A stretch of 64,000 nucleotides of DNA from Bacillota bacterium (GTDB taxonomy: Bacteria > Bacillota > Clostridia > Acetivibrionales > DSM-1351): the NCBI GenBank assembly GCA_023441625.1, contig JAEZOA010000041.1, forward strand, positions 1 through 64,000, in the 5' to 3' direction. A program made the position numbers and the translations under genes. The notes under the pieces are model-generated. The model had not been told where the DNA came from. It saw only the letters and a list, made by a program, of their open reading frames with translations, and made no database searches. The first letter of the stretch is position 1. Every line of letters begins with the position of its first letter. Shown here in pieces: positions 17,223 to 25,522 of this stretch.

Positions 17223-17332
17223 ATTCTCAACTCCTAAAACATATATACTTAAGCCATTACTACCGCCAAAAACAATCTACATATCTGTAATTGCTTTATA
17301 CTAATCGGTATCTAATCATTGAAAGCAAATTA

Positions 17333-17602
17333 TTACTTTATAAATTGATTCATATTATTAAAAATATTTTGAGTATACTCCATTAGTGTTTTAATCATCC
17401 ACGAGCCAAATATAGCAATAGCAGCCATAATAGATAAAATCTTAGGTACAAAAGTCAATGTTTGCTCCTGGATTTGAGTTGTCGCCTGAAAAATACTAAT
17501 TATCAGACCTACAACCATACTAATTATTAAAATAGGGGCTGAAACATATATTATTACCTTCAAAGCATCCTGCGCTATGTTAATGACACTGCTTTCATCC
17601 AT
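17333..17602 (-). CDS. fliQ: Flagellar export gate protein FliQ
   Basis: An 89-residue protein with two transmembrane helices, the normal FliQ size. Family features are VINIAQDALKVIIYVSAPIL, then GLIISIFQATTQIQEQTLTF and FVPKILS. The frame could begin at an upstream TTG, but ATG 17602 after GTGAAGGATTAT gives the standard start. It is a component of the export-gate core together with FliP and FliR. Confidence 0.95.
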   Translation of the reverse strand: MDESSVINIAQDALKVIIYVSAPILIISMVVGLIISIFQATTQIQEQTLTFVPKILSIMAAIAIFGSWMIKTLMEYTQNIFNNMNQFIK

Positions 17603-17728
17603 ATAATCCTTCACCCCCAAAGTACAGTAAAAAACAAATATATAATAGCTGTATTATTCTTATTTTACATTACTCCCACTTATCATTGCTAGTGGCACTA
17701 AACCCACAATCAATATACCATGACCCTG

Positions 17729-18529
17729 TCACCGGGCAAAGCTTTGTACTATTGCCTGTGTTAACATACCCCACCCATCAACTAATATAAACAATAATAT
17801 TTTAAACGGCAGAGATATCATTATTGGCGGAAGCATCATCATACCCATAGACATCAAGGTACTTGATACCACCATATCAATAATCAGAAACGGCAAAAAT
17901 ATTAAAAATCCAAATTTAAACGCAACAGTCAGTTCACTAATCAAAAAAGCCGGAACTACAATTGTAAGTGAAAGCTTAGGTGCATCCTCAACCAATATTG
18001 GATCCTTCTGTCCCCCTAAAGTCATGAACAATCCTAAATCATCCTCACGACCATTACTAAAGATTTGCTTTACCATCCAGGTCTTAATTGTTTGAGAGCT
18101 CTTATCAATTGCTTGTTGCTGGGTAATTTCTTTGTTAACATATGGTTGTAATGCATTGTCATTAATATCAGTTAAAACTGGACTCATTACAAAGAAAGTA
18201 ATAAATAGTGCTAAACCGATTAAAACCTGATTTGGAGGCATCTGTTGAGTACCAAGTGCATTCCTTAAAAAAGACAAAATTATTATTACTCTTGTAAAGC
18301 CAGTCATCATTATCAGTATCGAAGGGGCAATTGATAAAATTGTCAATAGCAACAATAGCTGTATGCTTGAGGATACTTCCTCTGGATCATCAGAAGTACC
18401 TATTTCAATTCCGTCTGGTGAGATAGATACATTGGGCTCAGCTAATGCTTTACCACCCATAAAACAAAAAACCAGAACTAAAATACTTACTATTAACACT
18501 ATTCTTTTAATTCTCTTTTTTTTATTCAT
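17729..18529 (-). CDS. fliP: Flagellar export gate protein FliP
   Basis: A 266-residue membrane protein that forms the core channel of the flagellar secretion gate. It has a signal-peptide-like N-terminus (KRIVLIVSILVLVFCFMGGK with alanine after it), as usual for FliP, then transmembrane helices with the family segments MMTGFTRVIIILSFLRNALG and PPNQVLIGLALFITFFVMSP. The start overlaps the fliO end by 8 nt. ATG 18529 is preferred over the GTG two codons upstream because that GTG overlaps the GGAG box. Confidence 0.96.
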   Translation of the reverse strand: MNKKKRIKRIVLIVSILVLVFCFMGGKALAEPNVSISPDGIEIGTSDDPEEVSSSIQLLLLLTILSIAPSILIMMTGFTRVIIILSFLRNALGTQQMPPNQVLIGLALFITFFVMSPVLTDINDNALQPYVNKEITQQQAIDKSSQTIKTWMVKQIFSNGREDDLGLFMTLGGQKDPILVEDAPKLSLTIVVPAFLISELTVAFKFGFLIFLPFLIIDMVVSSTLMSMGMMMLPPIMISLPFKILLFILVDGWGMLTQAIVQSFAR

Positions 18530-19022
18530 CTTCACTCCGTTGGTCGCTAATTGTTTTGTTTAAATTTTTTAACTGTTCTAAATTTCTCTTGAAGGCTAAA
18601 TTATTGTTAATATTAGGATCCTTGGGCTTCAGTTCACTAGAATTATTTGTTTCTGCTCCTGTTTGCTTCTTTGCTTGGTTTTTAAAACTAAACCCATTTA
18701 AGCTCTTTTTCAGTATAGCTTTAAAATCAATGACCTCGGAAACAGGATTTTTAATTTCTTCTTCTTCAAAATCACTCATATTAACTCTAGCTAAAAATTC
18801 TACGTTTTTATTGGAAGCTGAAATAAGAAAAAATTCATCGTCCACCTTTATTAGGTGAATTCTATTATTTACACCAAGGCTTAATGATTCAATGATTTGC
18901 ATATGATTGCCTTTGAGCATTTTTTTAGATTTATAATTCAAAAGCTTCGTAGTTAAAAATAACAACGCAAAAACAAATACAATTGCGAAAATAACAGAAA
19001 AATATTTTAAAAAAATATCCAT
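18522..19022 (-). CDS. fliO: Flagellar protein FliO (FliZ)
   Basis: A 166-residue protein with one N-terminal transmembrane helix (about 6-28) and a small cytoplasmic beta-rich domain (MQIIESLSLGVNNRIHLIKV, then DDEFFLISASNKNVEFLARV), typical of FliO, which assists FliP ring assembly. A Lys/Asn-rich tail follows. It lies between cheY and fliP, as in Bacillus (where it is called FliZ). The 167-nt gap to cheY contains a strong hairpin. Confidence 0.88.
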   Translation of the reverse strand: MDIFLKYFSVIFAIVFVFALLFLTTKLLNYKSKKMLKGNHMQIIESLSLGVNNRIHLIKVDDEFFLISASNKNVEFLARVNMSDFEEEEIKNPVSEVIDFKAILKKSLNGFSFKNQAKKQTGAETNNSSELKPKDPNINNNLAFKRNLEQLKNLNKTISDQRSEDE

Positions 19023-19083
19023 ATTTAACCCTCAATGTTCTATAAAATGCTGTACTGAATAACTCACTACAACTTATTACAAA

Positions 19084-19166
19084 ATATCCTGCTGTTAAAT
19101 AACCAAAATCATATGGTAATCCAGGAATTCTGGAACCATATAATTTAATAGCAATCAGCAGGATAT
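19084..19166. other. Long hairpin between cheY and fliO
   Basis: ATATCCTGCTG (19084-19094) is perfectly complementary to CAGCAGGATAT (19156-19166). Inside it TTAAAT pairs with ATTTAA, and further in CATATGG pairs with CCATAT around a CCAG/CTGG tip. The 83-nt element is nearly self-complementary throughout. No T-tract follows on the coding strand, so it is not an ordinary terminator. It may be a stability or processing element separating cheY from the export genes, or a small inserted palindrome. Confidence 0.6.
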
Positions 19167-19189
19167 CATCGATAAAAGTCTAAATACTG

Positions 19190-19552
19190 TTATCCTATAA
19201 CCTTTTTTACTGCATCAACTACACGATCTGCTTGAAATGGCTTTACAATGAAGTCTCTTGCTCCTGCTTGAATTGACTCAATAACCATGGCTTGCTGTCC
19301 CATAGCAGAGCACATAATTATCTTTGCATCATTATGTATTTTCTTGATCTCTCTTACAGCAGTAACTCCATCCATTTCAGGCATAGTTATGTCCATTATA
19401 ACCAAGTCAGGAGTAAGTTCCTTATATTTCTCTATTGCCTTTAATCCGTTGTCAACATCAGCAGCTATTTCATACCCATTCTTTGATAATATATCCTTTA
19501 TCATCATTCTCATAAATGCAGCATCATCAACAATTAAAATACTTTTTCCCAT
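19190..19552 (-). CDS. cheY: Chemotaxis response regulator CheY
   Basis: A 120-residue single receiver domain that carries the CheA signal to the FliM/FliY switch. Asp9-Asp10 and the phospho-acceptor Asp54 (LVIMDITMPEMDG) are present, as are the Ser in IIMCSAMGQQ and the Lys in DFIVKPFQ. Its place after fliY is the normal one in Firmicutes. A good Shine-Dalgarno sequence (GGAGAGAAGTT) precedes it. Confidence 0.97.
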   Translation of the reverse strand: MGKSILIVDDAAFMRMMIKDILSKNGYEIAADVDNGLKAIEKYKELTPDLVIMDITMPEMDGVTAVREIKKIHNDAKIIMCSAMGQQAMVIESIQAGARDFIVKPFQADRVVDAVKKVIG

Positions 19553-19589
19553 AACTTCTCTCTCCTTAATTATTCGTTGATTTTTATAA

Positions 19590-20828
19590 CTATAGTCGTT
19601 TTGATGGATGAATTATATCCGTAATTCTAACACCAAAGCTTTCATCAATTACAACAACTTCTCCCTTAGCAATGGCCTTTCCATTTACCAATATATCAAC
19701 TGGTTCTCCCGCAAGCTTATCAAGTTCTATTATTGAACCAGCTCCAAACTCTAAAATATCTCTAATCAATTTTTGAGTTCTTCCTAATTCAACAGTAACC
19801 TGAAGCGGTAAATCCATTATAAGGCTAATATTACTTTTTCCAGAAGCAGAGAACCCATCATCAAATGCTAGGAACTGTGCAGGCTGTACGCTAACATGAT
19901 TTCTTGGTCTCTGAATGTCCTGATACCCACCATCAAAGCCAAACCCTTGCGCTGGCTGTTGCATCATTGGCTGTTGCATCATTGGCTGTTGCATCATTGG
20001 TTGTTGCATCATTGGTTGTTGCATCATTGGCTGTTGCATCATTGGTTGTTGCATTGCAGGCTGCGAAATTGTAGCTTGAACAGGTGATATCTGCGGTACC
20101 GGCTCAGACTGAGAAGCTTTCTGATTTGAATTAGAGTTTAATAGTGTATTTACTAGCTCCTTAGCAAATTTCATAGGGAGTAATTGCATTATCTCACTAT
20201 CTATTAAATTGCCAATTACCATTTTAAATGCGATTTTAACAAGAGCTTCATCTGTCTGAAATTCACCATAAGGATCACCATTGCCAAAACTAACAACATA
20301 TGCCCTAGGTGGCGAAATATCAATTCTCTTAGAAAACATAGATGACATTGACGTTGCTGAAGAACCAATCATTTGGTTCATAGCCTCACTAATTGCACTT
20401 AAATGAAGATCACTTAATTCCCCTTCAACTTTTGTGCCTTCTCCACCCATCATTAAATCTGTAATTATTTTTACATCATCCTGATTTAATATTAATAGGT
20501 TACTACCAATTAATCCGTCAGTATACTCAACCTTAACAGCAACATATTGCGAAGAATAACTTTTTGAGAGTTCTTGCCATGTGGTTATTGAAACATTCGG
20601 AGTAGTAATTGTAACCTTCTGTGACAAAAGAGTAAACAGAGTTGTTGCAGAAGTACCCATGCTTATATTACCAATTTCACCTAATGCATCAATTTCTTGA
20701 TTCGACAATAACTCATTAGAGTCAAAATCATTATTATTAGAATTTGTATCAGCATCATCATAAGCTTCTTCTGAGGAAGTGCCATTTAATAAAGCATCAA
20801 TCTCTGCTTGTGTAAGCATATCTCCCAT
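19590..20828 (-). CDS. fliY: Flagellar motor switch phosphatase FliY (FliN/CheC fusion)
   Basis: A 412-residue C-ring protein that also dephosphorylates CheY-P. The N-terminus (MLTQAEIDALLNG) is the FliM-like CheY-P binding peptide. Two CheC-like motifs follow (LDALGEIGNISMGTSATTLF in essence, and LSAISEAMNQMIGSSATSM). A Gln/Met/Pro-rich linker has seven MQQP units (about residues 259-292). The C-terminal SpoA/FliN domain (about 335-412) contains LPLQVTVELGRTQKLIRDIL and GAGSIIELDKLAGEPVDILV. It begins 3 nt after the fliM stop on the strand. Confidence 0.95.
   Translation of the reverse strand: MGDMLTQAEIDALLNGTSSEEAYDDADTNSNNNDFDSNELLSNQEIDALGEIGNISMGTSATTLFTLLSQKVTITTPNVSITTWQELSKSYSSQYVAVKVEYTDGLIGSNLLILNQDDVKIITDLMMGGEGTKVEGELSDLHLSAISEAMNQMIGSSATSMSSMFSKRIDISPPRAYVVSFGNGDPYGEFQTDEALVKIAFKMVIGNLIDSEIMQLLPMKFAKELVNTLLNSNSNQKASQSEPVPQISPVQATISQPAMQQPMMQQPMMQQPMMQQPMMQQPMMQQPMMQQPAQGFGFDGGYQDIQRPRNHVSVQPAQFLAFDDGFSASGKSNISLIMDLPLQVTVELGRTQKLIRDILEFGAGSIIELDKLAGEPVDILVNGKAIAKGEVVVIDESFGVRITDIIHPSKRL
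19954..20055 (-). repeat. 15-bp tandem repeat in fliY
   Basis: Six 15-bp units of the form GGYTGTTGCATCATT (plus-strand reading) are followed by a partial seventh. They differ only at C/T in the third position and encode the MQQPM units of the FliY linker. The unit is a multiple of three, so copy-number change would keep the frame and only change linker length. Confidence 0.95.
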
Positions 20829-20830
20829 TC

Positions 20831-21817
20831 CTAATCTTCCTCCCTTCTCATCACTTCTGATATTTTTATTGCAACTTTATTTTTCTTTACACCTGGCTTA
20901 GCTGTAAATTTAGATATATCTCCTACCATTACTTCTAAGTCACCATTCACACTGGTATCAAGTGGTATTACATCCCCCGACTGTAAATCAAGGAACTCAC
21001 TAATATTAATTTGCGTTCTACCCAAGATAGCCCTTACAGGCACATATGTATTCTCAATCTTAAACTCAATATCTTGTTTATTGTTTTCAACTTTTTCATT
21101 CTCTATATTTGTAAACCAAAGTTTAGTGCTTAACTTTGGCATAATAGGCTCCACAACCATATGAGGTATACAAATATTAATCATTCCCTTTACTTCACCA
21201 ACTAACACATTAAACGTTATTAATGCTACCATCTCATTTGGAGAAATTATCTGAGCAAATTGTGCATTGGTTTCTATTTTCTCCAGCCGAGGTTTTATAG
21301 ACATTATACTTTCCCACGGTTCACGCATTAAATTGAGTATTTGTATAATAATTCTTTCTAATATTGCCAACTCAATTTCAGTAAAGGATCTGACTCTATC
21401 CATTGCCGTTCCTCTACCACCAAGTATTCTGTCAATTACAGCATAAGCAATACTTGGATCCATTTCGAAAATAATCGAACCACTTAAAGGACTAAAATCA
21501 ACCATAGCAAGTACTACAGGATTTGATAATGAATTACTAAATTCACTATATTGTAAAGCATCTACTGACAAAACATCTACTTGAACCAAAGATCTCAAGT
21601 ATCCAGACAAAAAAGACTGAACTAACCTAGCATAGTTTTCATTTATAAATTGCAACGTACGCTTATGGTCATTTGCAAACTTTGGTGGTTTTTTGAAATC
21701 ATGAAGCTTAATTTTCTTTTCAGTTTTGGTAGATTGAATTTGCTGGACATCTATATCTCCAGTAGTAAGAGCCTTTAGCAGCTCATCAATCTCATTTTGA
21801 GATAATATATCTCCCAC
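20831..21817 (-). CDS. fliM: Flagellar motor switch protein FliM
   Basis: A 328-residue C-ring protein that binds CheY-P and sets rotation direction. The N-terminal CheY-binding peptide is LSQNEIDELLKAL. The middle domain shows the family segments NENYARLVQSFLSGYLRSLV and GRGTAMDRVRSFTEIELAIL. The C-terminal SpoA domain has VPVRAILGRTQINISEFLDL. The frame extends to a GTG inside the GGAGGTGGAGCTT box, so GTG 21817 (MGDILSQNE) was chosen as start. Confidence 0.96.
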   Translation of the reverse strand: MGDILSQNEIDELLKALTTGDIDVQQIQSTKTEKKIKLHDFKKPPKFANDHKRTLQFINENYARLVQSFLSGYLRSLVQVDVLSVDALQYSEFSNSLSNPVVLAMVDFSPLSGSIIFEMDPSIAYAVIDRILGGRGTAMDRVRSFTEIELAILERIIIQILNLMREPWESIMSIKPRLEKIETNAQFAQIISPNEMVALITFNVLVGEVKGMINICIPHMVVEPIMPKLSTKLWFTNIENEKVENNKQDIEFKIENTYVPVRAILGRTQINISEFLDLQSGDVIPLDTSVNGDLEVMVGDISKFTAKPGVKKNKVAIKISEVMRREED

Positions 21818-21829
21818 AAGCTCCACCTC

Positions 21830-22342
21830 CTATTGATAAAACCAATCTAAAATAACAGTATACACAAGAGGGCTGGCTTTCTTATCACCTTCTGCTAATA
21901 TTTCATTTATTATATTTTTTAAATCCTCTGAAGCTTTTTTCTTGGCCTCAGGCTTACTTACATCCTCTAATGTTAAGCTTTGAAAATATGTACCAAAAGC
22001 AGAGTTAATTTCTTTTTCATAAAAATCAATCTTTGCTATAATTTCCGCCTCTTCTAATTCATCTTTATCAACAGTCTTATAATGCTTCATACTTGCACTA
22101 AGCATTATAACTGCAACCTGTTTACTATCTGTCTTTTTAAGGTTGAAATTCTTAGATTCAAAAATAACCTTTTTTGAAAGATCAGCTTCTCCAGGAATTT
22201 GTTCGTTCATATAAATTACCTCTTTTTCTGGGGTTGAGTTTCCACTCCCTAAAAAGAAATACCCTATTGCAAGGAAAGCAAGTGTAATTGATAAACATGC
22301 TACAATAACCAGTAAAACAAAATAGCTGCTTTTTCCCTCCAA
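21830..22342 (-). CDS. fliL: Flagellar basal body protein FliL
   Basis: A 170-residue single-pass protein that supports stator function near the motor. One transmembrane helix (about residues 7-30) precedes a periplasmic-side FliL domain, ending with IINEILAEGDKKA and VILDWFYQ. The frame extends 17 codons upstream, but TTG at 22342 follows an excellent AAGGAGGATAAAACT and gives the normal N-terminus. motA and motB, often between flbD and fliL in relatives, are absent here. Confidence 0.88.
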   Translation of the reverse strand: MEGKSSYFVLLVIVACLSITLAFLAIGYFFLGSGNSTPEKEVIYMNEQIPGEADLSKKVIFESKNFNLKKTDSKQVAVIMLSASMKHYKTVDKDELEEAEIIAKIDFYEKEINSAFGTYFQSLTLEDVSKPEAKKKASEDLKNIINEILAEGDKKASPLVYTVILDWFYQ

Positions 22343-22441
22343 AGTTTTATCCTCCTTAAAGTTTATATCACTAACAAATACATACATGAACAAGGCTTTA
22401 CTATATCAGACATTAGAAAGATAGTCTTTTATTTTGTATAA

Positions 22442-22645
22442 TCAAGTGGAAATACCATTTTTTAACAACAAAATTCTACCTTTGTATTCTATCACCTTTT
22501 CTACTACTTCTTCAATACTTTCAGAAATAACATATTTTTTTCCATTAATCAAAGTTATTACCGTATCAGGAGTACTTTCCAGCATTTCAATTAATTCACA
22601 ATTCAACACAAAGGAGGACTTGTTTATTTTTGTTAATCTAATCAT
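22442..22645 (-). CDS. flbD: FlbD/SwrD family flagellar protein
   Basis: A 67-residue FlbD-family protein (MIRLTKINKSSFVLNCELIE, then TPDTVITLINGKKYVISES). The Bacillus member SwrD raises motor torque, possibly through the stators. The position between flgE and fliL is the conserved one. The frame extends upstream, but ATG 22645 fits family starts and has a GGAG box 11 nt upstream. Confidence 0.9.
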   Translation of the reverse strand: MIRLTKINKSSFVLNCELIEMLESTPDTVITLINGKKYVISESIEEVVEKVIEYKGRILLLKNGIST

Positions 22646-22781
22646 AATATTATTACTCCAAAAAGACAATAGATAATTTGTAATCAAATTACAAAACAAG
22701 ACTTAAATCGATTAATTCTACCATAGACTAAGACATAAAGCCTTAGGTCTATGGTAGTGTTTTATTAATCCTTAAGTATTA

Positions 22782-24086
22782 TTACCTCTTCAAGTTTACT
22801 AGTTCTTGAAGCATCTCATCTGAGGTAGTAATAATTCTACTGTTTGCTTGGAATCCTCTCTGTGTGATTATCATATTTGTAAACTCGCTTGAAAGGTCAA
22901 CATTTGACATTTCAAGTGTACCTGGAGTTAATGTTCCAGTCCCCCCTGTTCCAGCAGCCAATCCCTTTGTAAAATTACCTGAGTTTGTGGTAGGTATAAA
23001 CAAATTATCTCCAACCTTTTCTAATCCGGCAGGATTTGAAAAGCTTGCTAAGGCCACACATCCTAAGGATTGTTGCTCACCATTGCTATATACGCCTGTA
23101 ATTATTCCATCAGAACCAATACTAAAGGTAGTAAGAGTACCTGTAGAGTATCCATCAATATCTGATGGAGCTACAGAGCTGTCTGCCGCAAACATCGTTA
23201 GGTTGTTAAAGTCAAGATTCACTGTAAATTGACCCGTACCTGATGTGATAGGTGGTGTTATTTTTAGTTCAGTTAACTCAGGTGCAGAAGGATCTCCTTT
23301 TATTATTGCACCTATATCATTAAATTTGATACTTTTTTCTGAAGTAGTAGTAATATCTGTGTCTGCACCTTTAACAGTTACATTATATACCCATTCAGTT
23401 TCAGTAGCAGTAGCAGCTTTCTTTCTAAAATTCACTGACAACTCATAACTATTGCCTAGATTGTCATACACTGTAAAAGGAACTGCAAACTGAGTAGCAA
23501 CTGCAGCATCTGCTTTACCAGCATCTAGATTGCCTGAAAATCTTGCATTTTCGGTCTGCTTAGCCGCAATAATTTTTTTGTTTCCATTATGTAAATCAGA
23601 ATATAAATTAATAGGCTCAACCGGGCTCTCTGTATCAAACGAACCGTCAGGATTCATTTTCTGCCAGCCATATACACAATAGCCTCCGCCTGAAACAAGG
23701 TTTCCAAGCTTGTCTAATCCAAAATTACCAGCTCTGGTAAATTTGTAGGTATCTGCACTTGAACCTCTTACTATAAAGAACCCATCACCAGATATTGATA
23801 AATCTGTTGCATTATCAGTTCTCTCTGAGCTGCCAGTAGACATCATCGTATCAACAGAACCTACACTTGTTCCCAAACCGACCTGTATTGGGTTTGTACC
23901 TCCTCTGCTAGTTGAAGAATCAGGACCTGAAGCGCCACTAAGTGTTTGGTTAAATACCTCTTGAAAGGTTACTCTGCTTGATTTAAAGCCAACTGTATTT
24001 ACATTCGCAACGTTATTACCAATAACGTCCATTCTTTGCTGGTGTGCTCTTAATCCAGATACACCAGAAAACATAGATCTCATCAT
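22782..24086 (-). CDS. flgE: Flagellar hook protein FlgE
   Basis: A 434-residue hook subunit. The N-terminal rod-type motif is MFSGVSGLRAHQQRMDVIGN followed by NVANVNTVGFKSSRVTF. Variable hook domains lie in the middle, and the C-terminal coiled-coil segment ends ...FTNMIITQRGFQANSRIITTSDEMLQELVNL. The frame is open 16 codons upstream of the chosen ATG pair at 24086/24083. The GGGGG Shine-Dalgarno sequence lies 11 to 14 nt away, so which ATG is used is uncertain. Two small hairpins lie just upstream. Confidence 0.95.
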   Translation of the reverse strand: MMRSMFSGVSGLRAHQQRMDVIGNNVANVNTVGFKSSRVTFQEVFNQTLSGASGPDSSTSRGGTNPIQVGLGTSVGSVDTMMSTGSSERTDNATDLSISGDGFFIVRGSSADTYKFTRAGNFGLDKLGNLVSGGGYCVYGWQKMNPDGSFDTESPVEPINLYSDLHNGNKKIIAAKQTENARFSGNLDAGKADAAVATQFAVPFTVYDNLGNSYELSVNFRKKAATATETEWVYNVTVKGADTDITTTSEKSIKFNDIGAIIKGDPSAPELTELKITPPITSGTGQFTVNLDFNNLTMFAADSSVAPSDIDGYSTGTLTTFSIGSDGIITGVYSNGEQQSLGCVALASFSNPAGLEKVGDNLFIPTTNSGNFTKGLAAGTGGTGTLTPGTLEMSNVDLSSEFTNMIITQRGFQANSRIITTSDEMLQELVNLKR

Positions 24087-24120
24087 ATCTTTATTGACCC
24101 CCTCATTATTAAGGTTTCTC

Positions 24121-24172
24121 GTTCCATCCGTCATTCAGGAACGTATTTCAGCTTCCCTAAAGGGTCCAGCTG
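24121..24172. other. Two adjacent small hairpins before flgE
   Basis: CAGCTTCCCTAAAGGGTCCAGCTG-like folding (24149-24172) gives a CAGCT/AGCTG stem with an inner CCCT/AGGG stem. Next to it GTTCC (24121-24125) pairs with GGAAC (24138-24142). Both lie in the flgE leader about 35-85 nt before its start. No T-tract follows on the coding strand. They may affect mRNA stability or translation of the very abundant hook protein. Confidence 0.4.
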
Positions 24173-24183
24173 ATTTAAAACTT

Positions 24184-24585
24184 CTATGCAAAAACTGCAC
24201 CATCAATATTTGTAAAAACATTTTCCTTTAATTCATTGCTATTTACCGCTGTTATGACCGTCTTACTATTTACATTTACAACAAATGCCATATCATCGAG
24301 TATAACCAATGAATCTTTAACGCCTTTTAGCTGAGCAGTTGAAACTGCACTATTGATCTTATCCTTTTGAGTTTGGGTTAAATCAATATTTCGTGCCTGC
24401 ATTCTCATTTCAGCATGCTTTGAAAATTTAACTCCAGTACTTTTGTCAATTGCTTGTTGAAGAAAATTCTCAAATCCAACTCCATTAGTGCCTGTATTAC
24501 TATTTCTGACATTATTGGTTTGGAGCTTCCCATTTGCTAAAGGCGAATTTAGTATTCTATTCGAATAATTATTATTAATAACCAT
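24184..24585 (-). CDS. Flagellar hook-operon protein (TIGR02530 type)
   Basis: A 133-residue protein matching the 'flagellar operon protein' family found between flgD and flgE. Its core is FSKHAEMRMQARNIDLTQTQ followed by KLNSAVSTAQLKGVKDSLVI-like sequence and a C-terminal VNVNSKTVITAVN segment. It is small, soluble and Asn-rich at the N-terminus. A role in hook assembly is inferred from conserved context only. The Shine-Dalgarno sequence is GAAGGTGAGTT. Confidence 0.8.
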   Translation of the reverse strand: MVINNNYSNRILNSPLANGKLQTNNVRNSNTGTNGVGFENFLQQAIDKSTGVKFSKHAEMRMQARNIDLTQTQKDKINSAVSTAQLKGVKDSLVILDDMAFVVNVNSKTVITAVNSNELKENVFTNIDGAVFA

Positions 24586-24604
24586 AACTCACCTTCTCTC
24601 ACTT

Positions 24605-25507
24605 CTATGTATTAGTTTCTTCTTTAGGTTCAGTCTCTGTATTAGGTTCAGTCTCTGTATTAGGTTTAGTCTCGGTAGTTGTACCAGTTGTTGATTTCTG
24701 AATGTTTGATACACTGTCTACAGATATGTATACATCATCAAGTACTGCAGTTATAGTACCGTCAGAAGCAACGCTGTAGCTCTTTAATGTAGCTGTAACA
24801 GGAACCTTATTACCAGTTTTTGCATCCTTGATTGTTACTTTTACCTCTTTGCCAATGTTTTGCTCGAGATAATTCTTTGTATAATCGGAATCCGTTGATT
24901 TTGAGCCAGTAACCTCTGCAATTGTAACACTAACATTGTCCAATACTGCATAATCCTCTGTTGCACCCTTTTGGATTTCTGTCACATCACCTCTCAGATA
25001 AATAATATTACCTGTTGATGAATCATACACTGCACCCTTTGTTGAATATCCAATTAAGCTAGTATAAGCTGATAAATTTGAATTTACATAACCCATATCA
25101 ACAACCTCTGATACACTATCGATATCAACATCTTTACCATTTACTACTAAGAATACTTTTCCATTGTTCATTTTAACAGTTGATACTTGTCCTTGAATAG
25201 TTGAAACCTCTAAAGTATCTTCATCTGTTGTAGTTGCAGTAATATATTTCCCTATCAAACTAAAGGCCTTGGAATTAGTCAAAGTGCTATTCATATTCTG
25301 CATTTGCTCTAAAGAACTGAACTGAGCCATTTGAGCGATAAATTCCTTGTCATCTGTAGGTTCTAATGGGTCCTGATATCTTAGCTGTGTTACTAAAAGA
25401 TTTAGAAAATCATCCTTACCAAGACTACTACCTGTTTTTCTTGTAGAAGCCATTTCATTTATAGCCTTCATTGTAGCCTGCTCTGGAGTTACTCCACTTA
25501 TTGCCAA
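24605..25507 (-). CDS. flgD: Hook cap/scaffolding protein FlgD
   Basis: A 300-residue protein that caps the growing hook. The conserved N-terminus has LGKDDFLNLLVTQLRYQDPL followed by EPTDDKEFIAQMAQFSSLEQ. Beta-rich domains follow. The C-terminus ends in a Thr/Glu/Pro tail with three near-identical TEPNTE-type units (encoded near 24605-24680), longer than in many FlgD proteins. The start is TTG with AGGAGG eight bases upstream. Confidence 0.94.
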   Translation of the reverse strand: MAISGVTPEQATMKAINEMASTRKTGSSLGKDDFLNLLVTQLRYQDPLEPTDDKEFIAQMAQFSSLEQMQNMNSTLTNSKAFSLIGKYITATTTDEDTLEVSTIQGQVSTVKMNNGKVFLVVNGKDVDIDSVSEVVDMGYVNSNLSAYTSLIGYSTKGAVYDSSTGNIIYLRGDVTEIQKGATEDYAVLDNVSVTIAEVTGSKSTDSDYTKNYLEQNIGKEVKVTIKDAKTGNKVPVTATLKSYSVASDGTITAVLDDVYISVDSVSNIQKSTTGTTTETKPNTETEPNTETEPKEETNT

Positions 25508-25522
25508 ATTGCCACCTCCTTA

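Noticed and set aside
19954..20055. Possible CRISPR-like repeat
   Set aside because: Units are 15 bp, directly adjacent without spacers, and code for the FliY linker.
19896..20087. Repetitive His/Trp/Leu plus-strand frame
   Set aside because: Complement of the fliY MQQPM repeat; no ribosome site.
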